A stretch of 64,000 nucleotides of DNA from CAZHNW01 sp942491575 (GTDB lineage: Bacteria; Spirochaetota; UBA4802; UBA5550). Within the stretch, counting starts at the first letter, position 1. Each line of letters opens with the position of its first letter. The translations under genes were made by a program, and so were the position numbers. The stretch covers positions 2,108,001 to 2,172,000 of the forward strand of contig CALOBT010000025.1 in NCBI GenBank assembly GCA_942491575.1, given 5' to 3'. This document shows positions 1 to 8,931 of the stretch, piece by piece. The notes under the pieces were generated by a model. That model saw only the letters and a program-made list of their open reading frames with translations. It ran no database searches and was not told where the DNA came from.

Positions 1-154
1 GGAGCAGTCTGTTTCCGGAGATTCATAGAATTAATTTAAAATTATGGAGTTAGCCGTACTTTAGAAAAATTGAATTTAATAATTCCCGGCATATTAAAAG
101 GGATACTATTAAAAAATAGCCCCTCCTTCATCCATATAAACGCGGTCAAATTCT

Positions 155-1267
155 TTACAAATTTTTGAGATTCTTTTGACGATATTCGCTTGGTGTCATG
201 GAGGTGATATTTACGAAGGTGTTATTGAATGTTGTTTTTGAATTGAATCCTACAGCGTAGGCTATTTTTAGAATAGTATCATCGGGCTTATCGATCAATA
301 AGCCTTGGGCCTCTTCTATACGGTAGTTTTTAATAAGAGTCCTGAAATTTACCTGCAATTTTTTATTAATAATTTCCGACAGCTGGTGGCTTGATATTTG
401 CAACTGCTCACTTACCGTGTTGATGTTTAATTCAGGATCAGTAAATATTTTTTCTATTCCAAGCAGGTCATTTAAGCGCGAAACAACCGAATCTACATTC
501 AAGCCATTTATCTGTGATTGTTTATATTTTTCCTCACTGACTGCAACAGAGAAATTATGCATTAAATTAGGATATCGATAGCTGAGCAAAAAAGGAATAA
601 ATATAATTTGATTGAAGACCAGTGAATCAATTCTAAGCATCAAATCACTTTTTACCAAAATACTGATCAGAACAAAAAAATAGGCAACGATCAACTCGAT
701 GGATAAAAGAAAAACAATCCGGAAAAACATTACATTTTTAATTTTATCTGCATTCCATACAAATCGCGTTTCATTGATAGAGAGAACAACAAAAATGGAT
801 TTAAAAATAACAATAGCGATATAAGTATACATCAGGAGAGGATCATTGAGATGATAAGAATTAAATTCCTGGATTAATTTGATTTTAAAATCAGCGCTTT
901 TAATAAAAACAAGGGGAATTAGCATTATAAAACATAATAATCCAGGTAAAAAATAGAATAAATGCTTCCTTGTCAGTTCATAGTTGGGGTTTACCAGTAT
1001 TTTTATGTAAAGATAGGCTGCTGGCATAATGAAACAATGAAATGGCCAGACTACTGCAAAAAGATGTGGCCATTCAGACTGGACGCCGTTTAACAGCAAG
1101 GCAAAATCAAGGTTCATGACGCCGTAGCAAAAATAAATAATACTTACTATATAATTGAACCATTGCTTTTTTTTAACTAACAGCTGCCCCAGGGAAATTA
1201 AAAGAGCAAAAAAGCCCACAAAAATATTGATAGCATCAATCGATTTGTTTAAATAATCAAGATTCAT
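155..1267 (-). CDS. Membrane-anchored AraC-family transcriptional regulator
   Basis: A DNA-binding regulator tethered to the inner membrane. Residues 1 to about 235 hold roughly seven hydrophobic segments. The last 100 residues form an AraC-type double helix-turn-helix, with IAYAVGFNSKTTFNNTF in the second helix unit followed by TPSEYR, the usual family ending. The ATG is preceded by AAGGA at good spacing. Proteins of this layout are known as integral-membrane AraC regulators that probably sense a membrane or periplasmic signal and act on nearby genes; neither ligand nor target can be read from this sequence. It stands alone, with nothing recognisable in the 154 bases to the left edge and a gene-poor stretch on the other side. 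The family call is secure, the role is not. Confidence 0.9.
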   Translation of the reverse strand: MNLDYLNKSIDAINIFVGFFALLISLGQLLVKKKQWFNYIVSIIYFCYGVMNLDFALLLNGVQSEWPHLFAVVWPFHCFIMPAAYLYIKILVNPNYELTRKHLFYFLPGLLCFIMLIPLVFIKSADFKIKLIQEFNSYHLNDPLLMYTYIAIVIFKSIFVVLSINETRFVWNADKIKNVMFFRIVFLLSIELIVAYFFVLISILVKSDLMLRIDSLVFNQIIFIPFLLSYRYPNLMHNFSVAVSEEKYKQSQINGLNVDSVVSRLNDLLGIEKIFTDPELNINTVSEQLQISSHQLSEIINKKLQVNFRTLIKNYRIEEAQGLLIDKPDDTILKIAYAVGFNSKTTFNNTFVNITSMTPSEYRQKNLKNL

Positions 1268-2015
1268 CGTATTCCTTAACGTAATGCAGCTTTCATGTAA
1301 CTTTCAGAGAATTATTTAAATCCAGGAATCTGAAACCATCACCAGTTCCATCAGGAACAGTATCATCAAATAAAACATTCTCTCCATGGTCCATATTTAA
1401 TCTTTAACATGGATAAAAATTTAATATCCAATTATAAATAAACATAATGCATCTTCAAGTTATTTATGTTTTCTGTCATAGAAATAAATTAATACGTACT
1501 TTTCCCTCAGGACGGCTCCATTCATTCTTTTTTAAAAAATGATCTTTAATATTATTTGACAGATTTTTCAACAAAAACAGGTTGGTTGTACAATAATTTC
1601 AGAGGTATCCTCCCAGAGCTGTTTGCTACAGGTAAGCTAAGCTGGGACTGCATTTAATTCCTGAAAAATTTTCATGCCACTCTTTTAAAAAAGTGCTTTG
1701 CGCTTTTCAGGGGTGAGCTATGTCTTTCAGGTAATATCTGGAGATAATACATTCCCTGATAAGGAAATACTCAAAAAATGTACACTTGTTTTTATCGACA
1801 GCTGTGCAGGAAACTGTTACCTCAGCTTTCTCATATATTATTTTTACACTGAAGTAGATCCACGGCCAATAATGCTGAATCTCTAAAAGAAGAGTACAGA
1901 AAAATCAGTGATGAATTCAAAATCTCACCGGCCCTGGAACATCACCTCAAAACCGGTTAGGGATTTTCTTTTCTAAAGGCTGGGACTTGAGGAAGTTTAA
2001 TTTCATTGAAAGGAA
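1268..2015. other. Gene-poor stretch with a possible gene remnant
   Basis: No convincing intact gene lies here. On the plus strand one frame is open from 1853 to a TAG at 1958-1960 and ends in a protein-like segment (KEEYRKISDEFKISPALEHH) that begins without a start codon, so it could be the tail of a decayed gene. A different frame upstream (1698-1886) is open for 62 codons but has no ribosome site and resembles nothing I know. The stretch is AT-rich and should contain the promoter of the AraC gene at its left end, which I could not place with confidence. Confidence 0.3.
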
Positions 2016-2867
2016 TTATTTTTCTAAAATGACCTTATTTTTTCTTTCCCTGCCAATATGCAGAATATCCCTAGCCTCATCAGGTGTGGCCGGTTCTCTT
2101 CCCGATTCACGGGCAATGCGGGCAATCCTTTCCACCATGGGGGCACTCCCCTTTAGCAGTATATTTTTTTTATAATATATATTGTCTTCAAGGCCTACCC
2201 TGATGTGCCCCCCCATGGCGATGGCCATAAGGGCCATGGGTATCTCATGTCTGCCGATACCGGTTGCGGTCCATGTGGCGTTATCTGGAATTTCCCGAAG
2301 CATTGACAATAATGATTCCGGCGAAGCGTTTATGGCCCCCCTTAATCCCAGTATGAAGTTAAAATGAAGGTGTCCCGTCAGGATTCCTTCGTTTGCAAGA
2401 ATAAGGGCGTTGTGGATATGACCAATTTCAAAACATTCCAGTTCCGGCAGTATTAAGCAGCTTTTCATCTTTTCACCGAAGGTTCTCATCATTGGGAGGG
2501 TATTAATAAAAATTTCATCACCGAAATTTACAGTTCCGCAGTCGAGGGTTGCCATTTCCGGCAAAAGTTCAAGGGGATGGATTCTCTCTTCAATAGTCAT
2601 TCCTGCAGCTCCGCCAGTTGAGGGTTGTATAATGGGAAGTTCAGGGCAAAGGCGGGATATTGCATTGAATGATTGCCTGAAATATTTTTTATCCTGTGTG
2701 GGGGTTCCATCGTCTTTTCTGACATGGAGGTGAATTACAGCTGCACCGGCATCAAGACACCGTTTTGATTCTTCCGCCAGTTCTTTTGCCGTGACAGGAA
2801 GATAGGGGGTATCCTCCCTCGTCACCTCTGCACCGCAAATTGCCGCCGTAATGATTACTTTATCCAT
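2016..2867 (-). CDS. kce: 3-keto-5-aminohexanoate cleavage enzyme (BKACE family)
   Basis: Kce condenses 3-keto-5-aminohexanoate with acetyl-CoA and cleaves it to 3-aminobutyryl-CoA and acetoacetate in anaerobic lysine fermentation. The 283 residues match the DUF849/BKACE TIM-barrel family over the full length. The metal-binding histidines are 46 and 48 in HLHVR, and Glu227 in RVGLEDN is a likely further ligand. BKACE enzymes act on several beta-keto acids, so the substrate is inferred from the operon, which holds every preceding step. It is the last gene of kdd-kamA-kamD-kamE-kal-kce, 81 bases after kal. The ATG has only a distant GGAAG upstream, so translation may be modest. Confidence 0.93.
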   Translation of the reverse strand: MDKVIITAAICGAEVTREDTPYLPVTAKELAEESKRCLDAGAAVIHLHVRKDDGTPTQDKKYFRQSFNAISRLCPELPIIQPSTGGAAGMTIEERIHPLELLPEMATLDCGTVNFGDEIFINTLPMMRTFGEKMKSCLILPELECFEIGHIHNALILANEGILTGHLHFNFILGLRGAINASPESLLSMLREIPDNATWTATGIGRHEIPMALMAIAMGGHIRVGLEDNIYYKKNILLKGSAPMVERIARIARESGREPATPDEARDILHIGRERKNKVILEK

Positions 2868-2948
2868 TGTAATTATACTCTGTCTTCCTTTTCGAAAAAA
2901 TAAAATTGATGGATAGACCAGATGTATACTGCATTTTCGCCTTTGCCC

Positions 2949-3338
2949 TTACTTCCTTTGCAATTCAGAAGGAGTGACACAGACACCTTTTGCCCTGGCT
3001 ATGAGAAGGGGTTCCTCCAGGTAATCTGCAGAGCTGGGGCCGATGTCTGGCCGTGCTGCAATAAACTTGTATGCTTCGAATTTCATTCTTCGCGAAGTAT
3101 TACCCCTTTCTGTTATGATGCCCCGGGCCTCTATGAAATCCCCACTGTAAACAGGGGCAATAAACTCAACTTCATCGTACCGCAAAAAAAGTCCTTCATC
3201 ACCATCCATCCTGATCAGCAATTCAGTAGCGACATCGCCGAAGAGGGCCAGCAAACGGGCACCGTCCACCAGGTTTCCCCCGTAATGGGCGTCACTGCTT
3301 TTCATTCTCAGCCTGATAATTGACTCCCCAGTTTCCAT
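2949..3338 (-). CDS. kal: 3-aminobutyryl-CoA ammonia-lyase
   Basis: Removes ammonia from L-3-aminobutyryl-CoA to give crotonyl-CoA, which enters the butyrate branch of lysine fermentation. The protein is 129 residues, the usual single hot-dog domain. It has the MKSSDAHYGGNLVDGA segment near residues 12-27 and the GDFIEARGIITERGNTSRRM strand region expected of Kal. The ATG follows a G-rich GGGGAAG site. It sits 24 bases after kamE and 81 before kce in the same orientation. Other small hot-dog proteins are thioesterases, but this exact neighbourhood makes the lyase assignment strong. Confidence 0.92.
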   Translation of the reverse strand: METGESIIRLRMKSSDAHYGGNLVDGARLLALFGDVATELLIRMDGDEGLFLRYDEVEFIAPVYSGDFIEARGIITERGNTSRRMKFEAYKFIAARPDIGPSSADYLEEPLLIARAKGVCVTPSELQRK

Positions 3339-3362
3339 AAACTTCCCCCCCCACCCGATAAA

Positions 3363-4145
3363 TTAATCCTTTATAATTTTTAAAAGTTTTTGAACGACAA
3401 AAGATGCGACATCCTCGGCGAAGGTGCCGGGACCAAATCCTGCGTCAAAGCCGAGTCGCAGGGCCAGTTCATGAGACATCCTTGGGCCGCCGCAGCAGAC
3501 TATATATTTTTTGCGCAATCCCTTCTCTTCGAGAATTTTTATAAACTTGGTTAAATTCTTAATATGAATATTTTTCTGCGTTACAGTCTGTGACACAAGA
3601 ATCGCGTCTGCATTGAGAGCCACTGCACGGTTGATAATGTCTTCATTCTTAACCTGGCTTCCGAGATTATGCGCCTCTATCATCCCGTAGCGCTCCAGGC
3701 CGTAGTGACCCGCGAATCCCTTCATATTAAAAATAGCATCGATACCAACGGTGTGTGCATCTGTACCCGTACTGGCTCCGAGAATTATGATGCTTCTGCC
3801 GAAATGTTTTTTGACAAAGGCATCTACCTCCTTGATGCCCATTACAGCTGTATCAACTTTTTTTACGGTTATTTCCGTGAGATCGATGAAATGAGAGCAG
3901 GTTCCGTAGACTATAAAAAATGAGTAACCGGCGCCAATATCTTTCATGCAGGCAACAACAGGTTCAACAATCCCCATTTTTTCAGCGTATCTTCTCGCCC
4001 CTTCCCTTGCTTTTTCATCCGCTTCCACCGGGAGGGTGAAACTAACCTGTACCTTCCCGTCATTCATGGTGTCCCCATAGGGCATGCATTCTTTTGGATT
4101 AAAAATTCTGTTTTGCACTGTCTGCCCGTCGCTTTTATATTTCAT
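3363..4145 (-). CDS. kamE: Lysine 5,6-aminomutase, beta (cobalamin-binding) subunit
   Basis: With KamD this makes the adenosylcobalamin- and PLP-dependent 5,6-aminomutase that moves the terminal amino group of beta-lysine (or D-lysine). The 260 residues carry the base-off cobalamin motif DxHxxG as DAHTVG (His131) and, shortly after it, Lys142 in FNMKGF, which aligns with the lysine that anchors PLP in the clostridial enzyme. The N-terminal 80 residues are the small domain that contacts the alpha subunit. The start overlaps the kamD stop by 11 bases, so the two subunits are translationally coupled. Identity is close to certain. Confidence 0.96.
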   Translation of the reverse strand: MKYKSDGQTVQNRIFNPKECMPYGDTMNDGKVQVSFTLPVEADEKAREGARRYAEKMGIVEPVVACMKDIGAGYSFFIVYGTCSHFIDLTEITVKKVDTAVMGIKEVDAFVKKHFGRSIIILGASTGTDAHTVGIDAIFNMKGFAGHYGLERYGMIEAHNLGSQVKNEDIINRAVALNADAILVSQTVTQKNIHIKNLTKFIKILEEKGLRKKYIVCCGGPRMSHELALRLGFDAGFGPGTFAEDVASFVVQKLLKIIKD

Positions 4146-5697
4146 TTTTATCTCCGGTCATGAGGGGAATAAAGGGATTAAAATAATCCGCACCCTTTTT
4201 AAGAATACCATCCAGCCCCCTCCCCCCGGCGGTGGAACGTTTTATTGCGGCAAACTTTCCCGCTTCAAGGGCGGCAAAAAGTCCCCCGGAACGAATTTCC
4301 TCCAGGAGTTCTATCGCATTATTCAAAACTTCTGCTGCCCGATTCTGTATTATCCCCCCCTCCTTAAATTCGATTTCATCACCGAGGTTTTTCATTGCAC
4401 TAAAAATATACCTGGCATTTTCCAGGGAGAGTGCCCTGTCTGAAATAAATGGAGTGTGTATCGCTTCAGTCATCATTCCCAGGAGATGAATTTCCTGACC
4501 GGTCATGATAGAAACAGAATTAAACAATGCGTCCTGCAGGTGACATTTAAAAATATTACCGGTTTTAAATTTGGTAGGGGGCATATATTTCAGACACGCC
4601 TTCGGAAAGATTTCCCTCGCCATCCTGGCCTGGGCCAGTTCCAGGAGAAAACTGTTTTCTATTTCAGGATCAATTTCAAAGGCATGCCCCAGGCCCATCT
4701 GCTCTTCAGGGATACCTGCCCTTAATGCAAACTGTTCATTGATAAACTGAGAGGCAAGAACGGTATGGGCCTCTTCGACGGCGTCAGCTGTGGTCAGGTA
4801 ATTATCTTCACCGGTATTTATTATGACCCCGGCAAAACCATTTATCACCCTCGAAAAGTACTGATCAATAAAGGTTCGCTGCATGTTTATATCACGAAAA
4901 AGGACGCCGTATAATGCGTCATTAAGCATTACATCCAGTCGTTCGAGGGCCCCCATTGCGGCAATTTCCGGCATACAGAGTCCGGAGCAGTAATTACAGA
5001 GCCTGATATATCTTCCGACCTTTTTACCGGTTTCATCAAGGGCTCTGCGCATAATTCTGAAATTTTCCTGCGTTGCATAGGTGCCGCCAAATCCCTCCGT
5101 TGTTGCGCCGTAGGGTACGTAGTCAAGAAGGCTCTGCCCCGTAGTTCTGATAACGGCAATAATATCCGCCCCGAGTTCTGCAGCGGATCTCGCCTGGACT
5201 ACATCTTCATGAATATTGCCCGTTGCCACTATGAGGTAAATGTAGGGCCTTCCCCCTTCACCGGCAGATGCTATAATTTCTTCCCGGTCCCTTCGATTCT
5301 GTTCTATAACATCAACGGTTTTTTTGGCCAGTTTAACCGCCTCTTCTCTGATGGCTTTATCCGGGTGACGCCTCAGGGTCGTTATATCAAGATTGTCACC
5401 TGCGATTAATTCAGCAATTTCCTGAGGAGTCTTTTTCATCTCGATTACAGCGTTCGCCAGATAGCAGGCGGCACCGGCATCCAGACAATCCTTCTCTTTA
5501 AGGTTCTGTATAACAATATTGGGGAGGGGGGTACCATCAGAGTCAATTCCATCTATTGAAAAAAGCCGTGCCACTGTTCTCTCGACGGTAACCGTTGTAT
5601 GCTTATCAATAAACTGCTGAATGTTGTCACAAATATCTCCTGCAGCACTTCTTGCTTTGTAAATCAGAGAGGCGTCGAGATTCAATTTATTTTTCAT
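4135..5697 (-). CDS. kamD: Lysine 5,6-aminomutase, alpha subunit
   Basis: Large subunit of the 5,6-aminomutase, supplying the TIM barrel that holds PLP and substrate; it has no DxHxxG motif of its own, as expected. The start is set at the ATG at 5697 because GGAGGA lies eight bases upstream and the protein then begins MKNKLNLDASLIYKARSAA, like known KamD. An upstream in-frame codon would add 12 unconserved residues. This gives 520 residues, the normal length. The start overlaps the end of kamA by 11 bases, and the stop overlaps the start of kamE by 11 bases, so kamA, kamD and kamE are likely translated as a coupled block. Motifs such as RSAAELGADIIAVIRTTGQS and the GFGGTYATQENF region are typical of the family. 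Confidence 0.95.
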   Translation of the reverse strand: MKNKLNLDASLIYKARSAAGDICDNIQQFIDKHTTVTVERTVARLFSIDGIDSDGTPLPNIVIQNLKEKDCLDAGAACYLANAVIEMKKTPQEIAELIAGDNLDITTLRRHPDKAIREEAVKLAKKTVDVIEQNRRDREEIIASAGEGGRPYIYLIVATGNIHEDVVQARSAAELGADIIAVIRTTGQSLLDYVPYGATTEGFGGTYATQENFRIMRRALDETGKKVGRYIRLCNYCSGLCMPEIAAMGALERLDVMLNDALYGVLFRDINMQRTFIDQYFSRVINGFAGVIINTGEDNYLTTADAVEEAHTVLASQFINEQFALRAGIPEEQMGLGHAFEIDPEIENSFLLELAQARMAREIFPKACLKYMPPTKFKTGNIFKCHLQDALFNSVSIMTGQEIHLLGMMTEAIHTPFISDRALSLENARYIFSAMKNLGDEIEFKEGGIIQNRAAEVLNNAIELLEEIRSGGLFAALEAGKFAAIKRSTAGGRGLDGILKKGADYFNPFIPLMTGDKNEI

Positions 5698-7036
5698 TAC
5701 TGGAATCCTCCGGCAGAGACTGCTCTTTCGCATTTGAGTCTGTCCTGCCTCGGTTTTTACACTTTTTCAGCCGCAGGAGACGTTCTGTTTCTGTTTCAAG
5801 GGTTATGGGACCATCTTCCCCAAGCATGACTGCGGGGCCGTCATGAACCTGATATTTCGGATCACTGCACTCCGGATGCTTGCCACAATATTCTCCCTGG
5901 TCAAAGGGCTGGGCGTATCCGCACAGGTTGCCTTCAAAATTTCTTAAAATTACCTTTTCTCCACTCATGGAGACCAGGTAATTCGGCATAAGGGGAATTT
6001 TCCCGCCCCCCCCGGGGGCATCCACAACAAATGTGGGCACCGCCATTCCAGATGTATGACCCCGGAGGGCTTCCATTATCTGAATACCCCGTGCCACCGG
6101 AGTCCTGAAATGAGAAACTCCCATTGAAAGGTCACACTGATAAATATAATAGGGGAGCACCCTTATCTTCATCAGATCCTGAACAAGGTGTTTCATTACA
6201 TGGGGGCAATCGTTAATGTCCTTTAAAAGTACTGACTGATTGTGTACGGGCAGGCCATGATCAACGAGCATCTCACATGCCCTGGCTGAGTCTTCCGTTA
6301 TTTCCGAAGGATGATTAAAATGGGTATTTATATATACCGGCTGATATTTCGAAAGCATTTTGCATATGTCTTCCGTAATCCGCATTGGCATAACTACGGG
6401 AGTGCGAGTGCCGATGCGGATCATTTCAATGTGATCTATTTCAGATAACGCAACAAGCATGTCCTCAATTTTTTCATCCGAAAGCAAAAAAGGATCACCT
6501 CCGGAAATTATCACATCACGCACCTGGTCATGGTTCCTGATATATTCAATAGCTGCGTTGAGGTCATTCCGGGTCAGGTGCTGATCTACATCTGCAACAA
6601 GTCTCCTCCTGGTACAGTGCCGGCAGTAAACAGAACATATCTGAGTAGCCAGAAGGAGTACCCTGTCAGGATATCGATGTGTCAGTCCCGGGACCGGTGA
6701 ATCGATATCCTCATGGAGCGGGTCCTTCAGGTCATGGGAGTCCGGCAGGGCTTCCTGCATTCTCGGTATTGCCTGTAATTTAACAGGGCATTTGGGGTTA
6801 TTTTCATCTATGAGACTCAGGTAATATGGGGTAATTGAAATTCTGAATTTTTTAAGAGCAGCCCTTACTCCTTCTTCCTCAACTGCTGTAAGTGCCGGAA
6901 ATACTGCCTTCAGGGTATCGATATCGGTGATGGCATTTCTAATCTGCCACTTCCAGTCATACCATTCTTCTTCAGTGACACTGGTACAAAAGGACATCTT
7001 TTTATAATCTATTTTCCTGAAATTGAATCTTCCCAT
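5687..7036 (-). CDS. kamA: L-lysine 2,3-aminomutase (radical SAM, PLP)
   Basis: Converts L-lysine to L-beta-lysine, the first step of the pathway. The 449-residue protein carries the radical-SAM cluster motif CSVYCRHC (Cys134, 138, 141), the SAM-binding GGDP motif at about 179-182, and the PLP lysine Lys346 in PGGGGK. The C-terminal region has the cysteine-rich zinc/dimer segment (CGKHPECSDPKY). The ATG at 7036 is preferred because GGGAGGG lies five bases upstream; a TTG at 7054 would add six residues. It lies 47 bases after kdd and overlaps kamD by 11 bases. Related YodO/EpmB-type enzymes are shorter or lack this operon, so the lysine-fermentation role is firm. Confidence 0.96.
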   Translation of the reverse strand: MGRFNFRKIDYKKMSFCTSVTEEEWYDWKWQIRNAITDIDTLKAVFPALTAVEEEGVRAALKKFRISITPYYLSLIDENNPKCPVKLQAIPRMQEALPDSHDLKDPLHEDIDSPVPGLTHRYPDRVLLLATQICSVYCRHCTRRRLVADVDQHLTRNDLNAAIEYIRNHDQVRDVIISGGDPFLLSDEKIEDMLVALSEIDHIEMIRIGTRTPVVMPMRITEDICKMLSKYQPVYINTHFNHPSEITEDSARACEMLVDHGLPVHNQSVLLKDINDCPHVMKHLVQDLMKIRVLPYYIYQCDLSMGVSHFRTPVARGIQIMEALRGHTSGMAVPTFVVDAPGGGGKIPLMPNYLVSMSGEKVILRNFEGNLCGYAQPFDQGEYCGKHPECSDPKYQVHDGPAVMLGEDGPITLETETERLLRLKKCKNRGRTDSNAKEQSLPEDSSNEK

Positions 7037-7083
7037 GATGTCCCTCCCCGGCAAAGACCGGAATGATCTCTCTTATTGTCCCA

Positions 7084-8124
7084 TTATCCATATCGCTCAG
7101 TGTATATCCTTCGTATAAAATCGTTCTCCCTTACAATGTTAAGTGCAAATTCTGCATGATTTTTTGTATAACCGTTACCGATTAACATCTCGATGTCTTT
7201 ACCTACACCCTCCGCCCCCAGTGCCGCCTTTGCAAAATCAGTGACCATTGAAAAAAAATAAACGATACCCCCCTCCCTGCAGCTTAAAATTGCTGTCATC
7301 TCGCAGTCAGGTATATTTACATTACTTATGACTACATCACAAAGCTGTCCCCTGGTGACCGCTTCAATTTCCCTGAAAATTTTTACCGCATCAACAGCCG
7401 AGCCCTGGATTACAACGTCAAAAAAGCCGCTCTCCTTCATGACTTTTATTGAAGAGTCACTAACTGTGACTCCAATGAGCCTACCGGAATCACTGATTTG
7501 TTTTTTCGCCTCACAGGCGCATAACAGACCGGATTTACCTCCGGCACCGACAATCAAAACAGTATCACCTGCCTTAACAAGCCTTGATGTCCTGGCGGGT
7601 GCCCCTGCGACATCAAGAATGGCAAGTGCCAGTTTTTCATTCATATCATCGGGCAACTTCGCCCATATTCCCGTTTCAAAAAGTACCGCCTTCCCTTCAA
7701 CATCCACCTGGTCCGTTTTGACGTGCACCTTTTTGATCTTATCTATTCTCAAAGGTGTCAGGGAAAGTGAAACAAGGGAAGCTATCCTGTCACCCACACT
7801 TAGATCAATTTTACCCTCCAAGGCTTCGCCGATAACCTCCACTGTCCCGATAAACATCCCTCCGGAACCGGTAACGGGATTCATATGTTTACCGTACTTT
7901 TGTACAATGGAGAACATTATTTCCTTTATCTTTTCTATATCATTTCCGGCTTCTTTTTTGATCTGAGCAAATGATGCTGAATCAATATTCAGGGTACTGA
8001 CATCACAGAGGATTTCATTGTCATACATTTCATTGAAGTTGTTGTCCAGCTTGCGAGCTGGTTGAGGCAAAACCCCTTCTGGATTTAATACTCTATGGGT
8101 TCCGTATTTGTCTCCCTTCTTCAT
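7084..8124 (-). CDS. kdd: L-erythro-3,5-diaminohexanoate dehydrogenase
   Basis: Oxidises and deaminates 3,5-diaminohexanoate to 3-keto-5-aminohexanoate with reduction of NAD(P). The 346 residues have an N-terminal GroES-like/MDR part and a Rossmann nucleotide site VLIVGAGGKSGLL near residues 188-200. The opening MKKGDKYGTHRVLNPEGVLP is characteristic of this small family. It is the first gene of the lysine operon, downstream of a promoter at 8226-8254, and it feeds Kce at the far end of the same transcript. A separate S-box or riboswitch was not seen in the roughly 95-base leader. Confidence 0.94.
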   Translation of the reverse strand: MKKGDKYGTHRVLNPEGVLPQPARKLDNNFNEMYDNEILCDVSTLNIDSASFAQIKKEAGNDIEKIKEIMFSIVQKYGKHMNPVTGSGGMFIGTVEVIGEALEGKIDLSVGDRIASLVSLSLTPLRIDKIKKVHVKTDQVDVEGKAVLFETGIWAKLPDDMNEKLALAILDVAGAPARTSRLVKAGDTVLIVGAGGKSGLLCACEAKKQISDSGRLIGVTVSDSSIKVMKESGFFDVVIQGSAVDAVKIFREIEAVTRGQLCDVVISNVNIPDCEMTAILSCREGGIVYFFSMVTDFAKAALGAEGVGKDIEMLIGNGYTKNHAEFALNIVRENDFIRRIYTERYG

Positions 8125-8225
8125 ATTTTGCAGTCCCGTATACTGTTACCCTTTCCCCTCAGGTCTCCTTTATTATTTAATGCTTCCCAAAAACAGGGAT
8201 TATTTTTTGCTGAATATCCATTCTC

Positions 8226-8254
8226 AATATAATGTGGAGATTTTTTAAAGTCTA
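8226..8254 (-). promoter_or_regulatory. Sigma-70-type promoter for the lysine operon
   Basis: On the minus strand TAGACT and TATATT are separated by 17 bases, matching the -35 and -10 consensus at four and five of six positions. Transcription would start near 8219, about 95 bases before kdd. The match is by eye in an AT-rich region, so chance similarity is possible. Confidence 0.5.
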
Positions 8255-8469
8255 CTTTTTGTTAATATCAGGCCATGACGCCTTAAATTATTCATGTTTT
8301 CATAGATATTACGGTATAGTTTGAATTTAAAATATGAAAAAGGATAGGAAGATTACGCGGCAAAGATTAAAGAACCGGAAAGAACCAAACTGACAATTAA
8401 TTTCGTTTTCCACTTCGCCTATTAGTATATTTTAAAGTAGTGAAGAATAGTTAAAGCGGGAGGTCTATT

Positions 8470-8757
8470 ATGGGCGAAAGAATTACTCATCATATCGATG
8501 AAGGTGATGTTTTTGTCCAGGAGTCCATGATGAAACCGAAGCCCCATGAACCGATTCCTCATCACATCGATGAGGGGGATGTTTTTGTCCAGGAATCCCT
8601 GATGAAACCGAAGCCCCATAAACCGATTCCTCATCACATCGACGAGGGGGATGTTTTTGTCCAGGAGTCCCTGACAAAACCGAAGCCCCATGAACCGATT
8701 CCTCATCACATCGATGAGGGGGATGTTTTTGTTCAGGAGTCCATGACAAAACATTAG
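8470..8757 (+). CDS. Small histidine-containing tandem-repeat protein, unknown function
   Basis: A 95-residue protein that is almost only repeat: after a six-residue leader come three full copies and one partial copy of a 24-residue unit with the pattern HHIDEGDVFVQES, then a KPKPHxPIP linker. Each unit supplies two adjacent histidines and one more in the linker, plus several acidic residues, so metal binding is conceivable but unproven. The ATG has a strong GGGAGG site seven bases upstream, which supports real expression. There is no signal peptide and no membrane segment. I know no named family for it. It stands alone between the lysine operon and the formate/Hdr operon and is divergent from the former. 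Both antisense frames are also open because the unit is a multiple of three; the ribosome site favours the plus strand. Confidence 0.7.
   Translation: MGERITHHIDEGDVFVQESMMKPKPHEPIPHHIDEGDVFVQESLMKPKPHKPIPHHIDEGDVFVQESLTKPKPHEPIPHHIDEGDVFVQESMTKH
8488..8757 (+). repeat. 72-bp direct tandem repeat, about 3.7 copies
   Basis: Units begin at 8488, 8560, 8632 and 8704 (the last is cut short by the stop codon). The copies are nearly identical at DNA level, with differences mainly at single bases such as gaa/aaa and atg/aca, so they look recently amplified or homogenised. The unit length keeps the reading frame. Confidence 0.9.
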
Positions 8758-8931
8758 GAAGATAACCGGGGAACAGATATTCTTTTTACTTTTTAAAAAG
8801 GTGATTGCCCCCCAGCATTAACCATCTGCCCTGCTTGAGGGTAAAATACTTCATCCCGGGATTATAAAATGTGGCGTCCCCTTTTTTATGTCACCCTTCC
8901 CCTGAAATAAATCCATTATTGAAGTCAATTG

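Noticed and set aside
1698..1886. A 62-codon plus-strand gene
   Set aside because: No ribosome site, no recognisable family and unusual composition.
7328..7966. A 212-codon open frame on the plus strand
   Set aside because: Antisense shadow of kdd, serine/threonine-rich, no ribosome site.
8422..8754. Minus-strand open frames across the 72-bp repeats
   Set aside because: They exist because the unit length is a multiple of three; the plus-strand frame has the strong ribosome site and the sharper amino-acid pattern.
8488..8757. CRISPR array
   Set aside because: The units are contiguous 72-bp coding repeats without unique spacers and no cas genes are present.
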